A DNA stretch of 32,093 nt, from IMG/VR virus record IMGVR_UViG_3300032282_003375, positions 1 through 32,093 of that record. The stretch is one strand, 5' to 3'. Below the pieces are notes generated by a model, which saw nothing but the letters and a program-made list of their open reading frames with translations, was not told the origin of the DNA and made no database searches. A program made the position numbers and the translations under genes. This DNA is from a virus. This document shows positions 27,075 to 32,093 of the stretch, in pieces (positions within the stretch are counted from its first letter, which is position 1; the number at the start of each line of letters is the position of its first letter).

Positions 27075-27848
27075 ATGGCCACTACTGTTCTGTCCGGCAC
27101 GTCCGGCGCCCTGTACTACAAGCCCGCTGGTACCACCGCCAGCTTCGCTCCCGCTGACGTCACCATTGCTGGTGCCATCCTGAACGTTGGCTCCTACTTC
27201 AACTTCAAAGTAGGCGATCCCGTCAAATTCCGCGTCGTCAACCAAGCTGGTGGTACTGCCACTGGTACGCTGCCCGCCGGTATCACTGCTGGCACGGTCT
27301 ACTACGTTATCGGCTACACAGCTTCTACTGGTGCCTTGACCGTTTCCGCCACTCTCGGCGGTTCTGTCATCACGATCACCACCCAAGGTACTGCCGTAAG
27401 CCCCAACAAATTTGAGGCTTACTACTCTGACTATGTTGTTGTCGGTCAAACACGCGACTGGAGCTTCGACATCAGCCGCGCTGAAATCGACGTCACCACC
27501 ATCGGTCAAACCCCTGGTCAGTACGTCCCCTTCAAGAACTACATCGCTGGTTTCGGTGATGGCACTGGTTCTTGCACGGTTTACATGTCCGACGACGATT
27601 TTGCAATCGCTAACCGCATGATTGAGGACGTGCTCCAGCGTCAACAGGGTGGTGCAGCTTTCAAGCTTTACACCAACCGCATCATCAGCAGCGGCACCAC
27701 TGTTGATGACACCAAGAGCCGCTCGATTGCTCTCGACGCAATCTTGACCAGCGCCTCGATCTCGGTGGATCCTGACAACGCTCAGACCATTGCGATCAAC
27801 TTCCGCCCCGCATCCACCCCCACCTTCGACTTCCTGACCACTGCCTGA
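27075..27848 (+). CDS. Major tail tube protein
   Basis: The 257-residue protein has strong codon bias like the capsid gene. MATTVLSGTSGALYYKPAGT, then a Gly/Ala/Thr-rich domain that looks like an inserted Ig-like or decoration module (~30-110), then QTRDWSFDISRAEIDVTTIG, QTPGQYVPFKNYIAGFGDGT and GSCTVYMSDDDFAIANRMIE. 'v..w.ld......d.T..g......r....d..G...g' is the typical tail tube core. It polymerises around the tape measure to form the flexible tail. A terminator follows after 21 nt. Confidence 0.88.
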   Translation: MATTVLSGTSGALYYKPAGTTASFAPADVTIAGAILNVGSYFNFKVGDPVKFRVVNQAGGTATGTLPAGITAGTVYYVIGYTASTGALTVSATLGGSVITITTQGTAVSPNKFEAYYSDYVVVGQTRDWSFDISRAEIDVTTIGQTPGQYVPFKNYIAGFGDGTGSCTVYMSDDDFAIANRMIEDVLQRQQGGAAFKLYTNRIISSGTTVDDTKSRSIALDAILTSASISVDPDNAQTIAINFRPASTPTFDFLTTA

Positions 27849-27869
27849 TAATCAGACAGTCGGGAACTG

Positions 27870-27898
27870 AGCCCCAGCCTCACCGCTGGGGCTTTTTT
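27870..27898 (+). terminator. Intrinsic terminator after major tail gene
   Basis: AGCCCCAGC (27870-27878) and GCTGGGGCT (27885-27893... reading GCTGGGGCTTTTTT) form a 9-bp stem with a 6-nt loop, followed by TTTTTT. Confidence 0.92.
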
Positions 27899-27911
27899 AT
27901 GGCTATTGCGC

Positions 27912-27917
27912 TACAGT
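27912..27917 (+). promoter_or_regulatory. Possible -10 box (TACAGT) for tail chaperone/tape measure genes
   Basis: TACAGT (GCGCTACAGTAAAAC) lies 24 nt upstream of ATG 27941, directly after a strong terminator, where a new promoter is needed. TACAGT also appears on the - strand before 7832 and 17169. Confidence 0.4.
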
Positions 27918-27940
27918 AAAACAACATCCCCGACAAGTGT

Positions 27941-28288
27941 ATGCCCGCTTCAATTCCAGTTCGCGCAATCGACCGTCTACGTAAAGCCGCCAACCTCGAA
28001 CCCACTAAAAAAGAGGTCGAGCTAAGTGATGGCAGCATTTTTGAAATGTGGATGGCACCACTGACCATGGCTGAGCGTGAACGCGCCCAGAAAAACGCCA
28101 AGTCTGACGACGCCAATGCTTTCGCTCTCCAACTTTTAATCCAGAAAGCCTGCGACGAAAATGGCGCCAAGTTATTCAGCGCTGGTGAGATCGATGTTCT
28201 CAAGAACGAAGTCAAGGACAGGGATCTCCAGTCGTTGATGCTGGCAATCTTGACTGACGATAGCGAGCCTATCGACCCAAAATCCTGA
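27941..28288 (+). CDS. Tail assembly chaperone G-like protein (115 aa)
   Basis: MPASIPVRAIDRLRKAANLE, then EVELSDGSIFEMWMAPLTMA and a helical middle (ERERAQKNAKSDDANAFALQ LL), ending DDSEPIDPKS. Position between major tail protein and tape measure is that of lambda gpG; the 'eW.apLt..er' strip is common in such chaperones. It should bind the tape measure during tail assembly. A slippery C_CCA_AAA seven nt before the stop lets a fraction of ribosomes continue in the -1 frame to make the longer G-T form. Confidence 0.82.
   Translation: MPASIPVRAIDRLRKAANLEPTKKEVELSDGSIFEMWMAPLTMAERERAQKNAKSDDANAFALQLLIQKACDENGAKLFSAGEIDVLKNEVKDRDLQSLMLAILTDDSEPIDPKS
28276..28282 (+). promoter_or_regulatory. 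-1 ribosomal frameshift site C_CCA_AAA (tail G/G-T)
   Basis: Zero-frame codons GAC CCA AAA contain C_CCA_AAA in the X_XXY_YYZ phase, two codons before the TGA at 28286-28288. A -1 shift continues with ATC CTG AGC GCC GAA and runs to TAA 28471-28473. This is the conserved tail-chaperone frameshift of siphophages. Confidence 0.8.
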
Positions 28289-28473
28289 GCGCCGAACTCC
28301 GTAAGGACAGCTGGCTCATGCTCCAGTTTGGCGTTGCTAAGGAGCTGGGCCTAACCCTTTCCGAAGTCCGGTCCATGATGACAGCCGAAGAACTCCTCGG
28401 CTGGAGCGCTTATTTTTGCATCCTGAACGAAGACCAAGAAAAGGCAATCGAACAGGCAAAACGTCGCCGCTAA
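28283..28473 (+). CDS. T extension of tail assembly chaperone (G-T fusion, ~177 aa in total)
   Basis: Read in the -1 frame after the slippery site at 28276-28282: ILSAELRKDSWLMLQFGVAK, then ELGLTLSEVRSMMTAEELLG and WSAYFCILNEDQEKAIEQAK with a basic end. 'LG.t..ev...mt..El..W.ay..l..e' is the pattern of gpT-like C-terminal parts. An internal ATG at 28318 could allow separate translation, but frameshifting is the rule for this gene pair. The extra domain recruits the major tail protein to the tape measure in the lambda model. Confidence 0.8.
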
Positions 28474-28524
28474 CCACGGCGGCTTTTTATTGGGTAAACT
28501 AAGGTACCAGATAGTAGCGGCGCC

Positions 28525-31110
28525 GTGGCTTACAGAGCCGATATTGAGATAGGCGTAAGGGGCACTCGCCAACTTGAACAGTTACGTTCACTTATTACAC
28601 AAACAACAACAGCATTTGAAAGTTTAAATCGCATTGCAGTTTCACGTGGAGGTTTAATACAAAGTTTAGATAACTACACAAATCAATTAAATAGAGCCAG
28701 TAGAGCAATAGATAATGTAATAATGGGTTCACAAGCAGAAACCAAGGCAATACGTGAATACGTAACAGCCCTGGGACAAGCCAATACAGCTCGTGCACGT
28801 CAAAACTATTTAATTGAACAAGAGATTGCAAATAGACGCAGAGTACAAGCAACAATGAATGCCGGATTTGGACAGCAAGGTCCAGCTGTTCCACCGTCAA
28901 TGCGTAATGCGGGCTTCGGCCAGTTTGGTCCAGCTCTACCTCCAACAACACCAAAGAGAACAGGGCCAGGTATCGGTAAAGGTATCAGCGGCGTAGTTAG
29001 TAACGCTGCAATCGGTGGCGCTTTTCCCTTGCTATTCGGGCAAAGTGGAGCAGCGGCAGCTGGTGGCGCTTTAGGCGGTATTGCCGGTTCATTTTTAGGT
29101 GGAGCAGGGGGATTTGCGGGTTCACTGATCGGAACAATTATCGGTGAAAAAATAGGTCAAGGTAGCCAAATCAAAGAGCTTGCAGCAGATATTGGATTCT
29201 CAACAGAGCAAACAAAACTACTTGCGGATGCGTTCAAACAGGCAGGAGCAGAGTTTGATAAGTTTGGTCTTGCTGTACAGAATATCCGAGGTTTAAGTCT
29301 ATCTATTAATGATCAAGCAGATGCTATAAATCTTGTAAGTACACTTACTGAAAAGTATGGCGGTCAAATCGATAAAGTAACTAACGCATTTACATCAGCA
29401 CTAGAGTCTGGCAAAGTTACGCAAGCAACATTAAATCAACTAACAAATGAAGGGATACCAATTCAACAAGCTTTAGCGGATAAATATAAAGTTAGTCGTG
29501 ATGCCATCCTTAAAATGGCAAAAGACGGCAAGATTTCAACACAAGAATTAACAGACACTCTAGTTGATATGGGCAATAAAGGTGTAACAGCAGTTAACAA
29601 ACCAGTGTCAGGCTTTGATCAATTTAACAAGGGCATTAAAAGTTTAATGTCTGCGATAGGTGATCTAGCAAGCGCAATTGTACGATTGCTGACTCCTGCT
29701 TTTAATTGGTTAGCCAAACAGTTAGCAGTAATTATTAACGCTGCTGCACAAGGAATACAAACAGTAGCAACATTACTCAGCGGAGGTAATGCTCAAACAG
29801 TTGTAGCAAATGCACGAGCACGTAAACGTCTAGCCGCTGAAGGAGGTCCATCTACTGGTACTAGATACTTAACACCTGCTCAACAGGCACGTCTAAATGT
29901 ACTCCAGCAAGAAGAACAGAAAAAATCAATTAAACCTACAAAAATTGGGTCTATCGAAGCACCGGGACAAGCACCTGCCACTGGCGGAAGCAGTAGTGCT
30001 GCTAACAAAGCTGCAAATGAAGCTAAGCGTCTTGCTGAGCAAACTAAAAAACAATTAGATGATGCATATAAGTTAAACGAGCTAGCTAACGCACGCTTAG
30101 AAATTCAAGTATCTATGACAGAAGAAGAAACACTAGAAGCTGAATTTAACAGAGTGTCCTTGGAACACCGACTTAAATTCCGTGATCTGCAGAAAGCAGC
30201 TTTATCTCAAAAAGAACGCGAGTTAATAGCAAGTGCTCAACTAAGTACAATTTTAGCGGATAATAATCAATACGAAAAAGACAAACAAAAACTTATCGCC
30301 AAACAAACTGCTGATTTGTACACACAAATTGGACTAGCAGATGTCCTTGGTAAAAAGTTCCAAGGAACACTAGCAGCTGGATTTATGGGAACTTCAGGCA
30401 CCGGAACATTTAGGACTGACATGAATCTAATGCCTGGTTTAACAGGTGGAAAACTTGGTGAAGAATATGGGGCAATTGAACAACAACTACAAAGACTACT
30501 AGATCCTGCTAATCAAGTTATCACAGTAGCTGAAGGTATTGGTACGGCATTTAGTAACTCGTTTAAAGGGTTGATTGACGGCTCCATGACTGCGCAAGAA
30601 GCACTCGCTGGTTTCTTCCAGAGTGTTGCTAGTAATTTTGCAGACATGGCTGCACAAATGATCACACAATATATAAAAATGCAAATCATTGGTTTAGCTC
30701 AAAAGTTTTTACCCATTACAGGAGGTATTTTTGGAGCCGGTGGAGCACCTGATTACTCAGGAGCATTCGGTGGAGCGGGTGGTTTAGGTTCTAGTCAATT
30801 CTCAGTAAATAATAATTTTGGAGGTTATCTAGCCTCTGGTGGTCCAGCTACCGCTAACACTCCTTACATTGTGGGCGAAAAAGGCCCCGAACTATTCATG
30901 CCTGGCCGCAGTGGCACTGTGATTCCTAACAACGCTTTGGGTGGTGGTAGTACCAGCGTCGTGGTCAACGTCGATGCCAGCGGCAATTCCAACGTCCAGG
31001 GCGACCAGGCCCAGGCTAAACAACTGGGAGTTGTCGTTTCTGCCGCAGTTCAGGCAGAATTGGTGAAACAACAACGCCCTGGTGGCCTCTTGGCTGGTAC
31101 CCGACGCTAA
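28525..31110 (+). CDS. Tail tape measure protein
   Basis: The 861-residue protein (GTG 28525) sets tail length. N-terminal helices (ADIEIGVRGTRQLEQLRSLI) are followed by a hydrophobic Gly-rich segment (~160-215: NAAIGGAFPLLFGQSGAAAA, GSLIGTIIGEKIG), the membrane-active part seen in cyanophage tape measures. Next come the conserved tape-measure domain (~220-370: EQTKLLADAFKQAGAEFDKF, NAFTSALESGKVTQATLNQL), long coiled coils (~490-610) and a C-terminal IVGEKGPELFMPGRSGTVIP. From ~28560 to ~30860 the DNA is strikingly AT-rich, while both ends match the GC-richer surroundings, indicating a recombined core. The stop overlaps the next ATG (TAATG). Confidence 0.92.
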   Translation: MAYRADIEIGVRGTRQLEQLRSLITQTTTAFESLNRIAVSRGGLIQSLDNYTNQLNRASRAIDNVIMGSQAETKAIREYVTALGQANTARARQNYLIEQEIANRRRVQATMNAGFGQQGPAVPPSMRNAGFGQFGPALPPTTPKRTGPGIGKGISGVVSNAAIGGAFPLLFGQSGAAAAGGALGGIAGSFLGGAGGFAGSLIGTIIGEKIGQGSQIKELAADIGFSTEQTKLLADAFKQAGAEFDKFGLAVQNIRGLSLSINDQADAINLVSTLTEKYGGQIDKVTNAFTSALESGKVTQATLNQLTNEGIPIQQALADKYKVSRDAILKMAKDGKISTQELTDTLVDMGNKGVTAVNKPVSGFDQFNKGIKSLMSAIGDLASAIVRLLTPAFNWLAKQLAVIINAAAQGIQTVATLLSGGNAQTVVANARARKRLAAEGGPSTGTRYLTPAQQARLNVLQQEEQKKSIKPTKIGSIEAPGQAPATGGSSSAANKAANEAKRLAEQTKKQLDDAYKLNELANARLEIQVSMTEEETLEAEFNRVSLEHRLKFRDLQKAALSQKERELIASAQLSTILADNNQYEKDKQKLIAKQTADLYTQIGLADVLGKKFQGTLAAGFMGTSGTGTFRTDMNLMPGLTGGKLGEEYGAIEQQLQRLLDPANQVITVAEGIGTAFSNSFKGLIDGSMTAQEALAGFFQSVASNFADMAAQMITQYIKMQIIGLAQKFLPITGGIFGAGGAPDYSGAFGGAGGLGSSQFSVNNNFGGYLASGGPATANTPYIVGEKGPELFMPGRSGTVIPNNALGGGSTSVVVNVDASGNSNVQGDQAQAKQLGVVVSAAVQAELVKQQRPGGLLAGTRR

Positions 31111-31514
31111 TGGCTTACTACTACGGCTACCAAGGCTCCGTCAAATTCAACAGCACAGGGGGTGCGGCCGCCACCCTTGTGCAAATCACGGACTGGAGCA
31201 TGAGCGTCGAAAAGCAGGTGTACGAAACCACCCAAATCAACGACACCTACTCCAAAAAATGCGGCGGCCTGATTTCCGGCTCTGGCACTGTCAACTTGAT
31301 CTACACGGGCGACAACAACACGTTCATCGAGGCGGTCAATACCTCATCTGACGCTGGCACAGCCCTATTCGAGTTGTACCTATCCCAGGCTGACACAAAA
31401 CGTATTGTCTTCAATGGCATCATCACCAATGCCTCGTACAGCGCGGCAGTCGATGACGTCTCCAAGATGAGCTGCGATTTTGTCACCAACGGCACCATCA
31501 CCCTGGATCTCTAA
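31110..31514 (+). CDS. Tail tube-like/distal tail protein (134 aa)
   Basis: MAYYYGYQGSVKFNSTGGAA, then TDWSMSVEKQVYETTQINDT, GGLISGSGTVNLIYTGDNNT and ISNASYSAAVDDV-type strands (here IITNASYSAAVDDVSKMSCD) ending NGTITLDL. The 'W.....v...dtT..g......v.G...g.g.....y.gd' arrangement is a small tail tube-like fold. Placed after the tape measure, it is probably a tail-tip or minor tail protein rather than the main tube, which is at 27075. It is coupled by TAATG on both sides. Confidence 0.7.
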   Translation: MAYYYGYQGSVKFNSTGGAAATLVQITDWSMSVEKQVYETTQINDTYSKKCGGLISGSGTVNLIYTGDNNTFIEAVNTSSDAGTALFELYLSQADTKRIVFNGIITNASYSAAVDDVSKMSCDFVTNGTITLDL

Positions 31515-31861
31515 TGGCCACCTTCCCAAGCATCGCACCAACCTACGGCGCTCAGAAGACCAGCCAACCCAAGGTGCGGCAGATGCAGTTCGGCGATGGC
31601 TATTCCCAACGGCTAACGGTAGGACTCAACCAAAACCCCAAGGTCTGGAGCCTTACCTGGGAGGTATCAGAAACCAATGCTGACACCATTGAAACATTTC
31701 TTGATGCACGGGCTGCTGATGGTGCATCGTTTACATGGACCCCACCGGATAGTGCAACGGCGTATCAGTGGATCTGCTACGACTGGTCTAAGTCAATTCC
31801 TTACCTGAACCGTGCCACAATACAAGCATCATTTACACAAGTTTTTGAGCCGACGCCATGA
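31514..31861 (+). CDS. Minor tail protein, lambda gpM-like
   Basis: The 115-residue protein MATFPSIAPTYGAQKTSQPK, VRQMQFGDGYSQRLTVGLNQ and WSLTWEVSETNADTIETFLD, followed by FTWTPPDSATAYQWICYDWS, is the clear signature of the phage minor tail (gpM) family ('P.v....fGDGY.qr...Gin....w.l.w..........l..fl.......F.wtpP'). It acts at the tail tip around the end of the tape measure. The stop overlaps the start of the tail fibre gene (ATGA). Confidence 0.9.
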   Translation: MATFPSIAPTYGAQKTSQPKVRQMQFGDGYSQRLTVGLNQNPKVWSLTWEVSETNADTIETFLDARAADGASFTWTPPDSATAYQWICYDWSKSIPYLNRATIQASFTQVFEPTP

Positions 31862-32093
31862 GCACCATTGTCACCCGTGCAGGCAAGGGTAGCCCGCTGA
31901 CCCACACCGAAGTTGACGCCAACTTCACCAACATCAACACCGATAAGGCTGGCTACATCACTGGCGAAGGCGGCACGGTTACGCAGGCCACCAGCAAGGC
32001 AACGGCGGTAACACTTAGCAAGAAATGCGGTCAGATCACAATGAACGCCGCATCGCTCGCAGCGGCTACCACCGTCAGTTTTACGCTGACCAA
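31858..32093 (+). CDS. Tail fibre protein, N-terminal part (3' cut by window edge)
   Basis: The 78 visible residues begin MSTIVTRAGKGSPLTHTEVD and continue ANFTNINTDKAGYITGEGGT, the usual opening of aquatic phage tail fibre genes ('TRAGKGSPLT..EvDaNF.NlN.dK'). A module VTQATSKATAVTLSKKCGQI follows, then TMNAASLAAATTVSFTLT, which in relatives continues ~40 more residues. The N-terminus likely attaches the fibre to the tail tip; the receptor-binding part lies beyond the window. The fibre end at 2-601 could be its C-terminus if the genome is circular or circularly permuted. Confidence 0.85.
   Translation, partial: MSTIVTRAGKGSPLTHTEVDANFTNINTDKAGYITGEGGTVTQATSKATAVTLSKKCGQITMNAASLAAATTVSFTLT

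Noticed and set aside
27024-27644. Leftward 206-aa frame opposite the major tail gene
   Set aside because: Same reason: a by-product of strong codon bias on the + strand, rich in Gly/Asp/Ser without structure.
1-32093. tRNA genes, CRISPR arrays, integrase/att sites, photosynthesis genes
   Set aside because: I looked for cloverleaf ends, regular spacered repeats, tyrosine/serine recombinase motifs and psbA/psbD-like sequence and saw none; the repeat array at 15.8-16.2 kb has irregular spacing and partly coding spacers, unlike CRISPR.
32092-32093. Closing the window into a circle through the fibre gene
   Set aside because: Frames match, which happens by chance one time in three, but the join would cut a module that normally continues after SFTLT, so I do not claim a complete circular genome.

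Overview
The window is most of the genome of a tailed phage with siphovirus gene order, probably infecting a picocyanobacterium (Synechococcus/Cyanobium type). Three things point there: the DUF4055-type portal, DUF4128-type tail terminator and tape-measure style; many small proteins that I recognise as recurrent in cyanophages (DUF7936-, DUF6378-, DUF6496-, DUF6321- and DUF7227-like); and a replication set of PrimPol-helicase, family A DNA polymerase, dCTP deaminase and RecB-like nuclease. I see no integrase, tRNA, CRISPR array or photosynthesis gene. Family assignments are from memory of sequence patterns, not from a search.

Layout. (1) 2-601: C-terminal end of a tail fibre gene cut by the window edge. 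(2) 666-4328, mostly rightward: small tail-adjacent and membrane proteins, two reverse-strand HNH endonuclease genes, and a lysis cassette ending in a two-domain endolysin (glucosaminidase plus C39-like peptidase). (3) 4325-13695, leftward: one long, tightly overlapped early operon. Transcribed from right to left it carries the PrimPol-helicase, a run of small proteins, a HTH protein, dCTP deaminase, a zinc-ribbon regulator, DNA polymerase I and further small proteins. (4) 13845-16365, rightward: possible ssDNA-binding protein, PD-(D/E)XK exonuclease, probable small terminase, and a repeat-rich stretch with two mini-proteins. (5) 16392-17169: three leftward small genes. (6) 17240-18836: small rightward units with near-identical 5' leaders. 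(7) 19040-32093, rightward: large terminase, portal, scaffold, major capsid protein, connectors, tail terminator, major tail protein, tail chaperones G and G-T, tape measure, tail-tip proteins, and the start of a tail fibre gene that runs off the window.

How it works together. Early leftward transcription gives the replication machinery; rightward late transcription gives packaging, head, tail and lysis. Overlapping ATGA, GTGA and TAATG junctions indicate translational coupling. Clear intrinsic terminators follow the possible SSB gene (14451-14479), the capsid gene (24574-24605) and the major tail gene (27870-27898). A fourth, on the + strand at 13728-13760, lies where no rightward gene ends.

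Most unusual signals: a second candidate -1 programmed frameshift (A_AAA_AAG) that would extend a holin-sized membrane protein just before the endolysin, besides the expected tail G/G-T frameshift; a dense direct-repeat array (CCATTCA) across and downstream of the small terminase 3' end; four phased TGTCCCA sites of alternating orientation inside the PrimPol-helicase gene (candidate origin); duplicated promoter-leader modules at 17.2-18.4 kb; and an HNH cassette bounded by 9-bp direct repeats.
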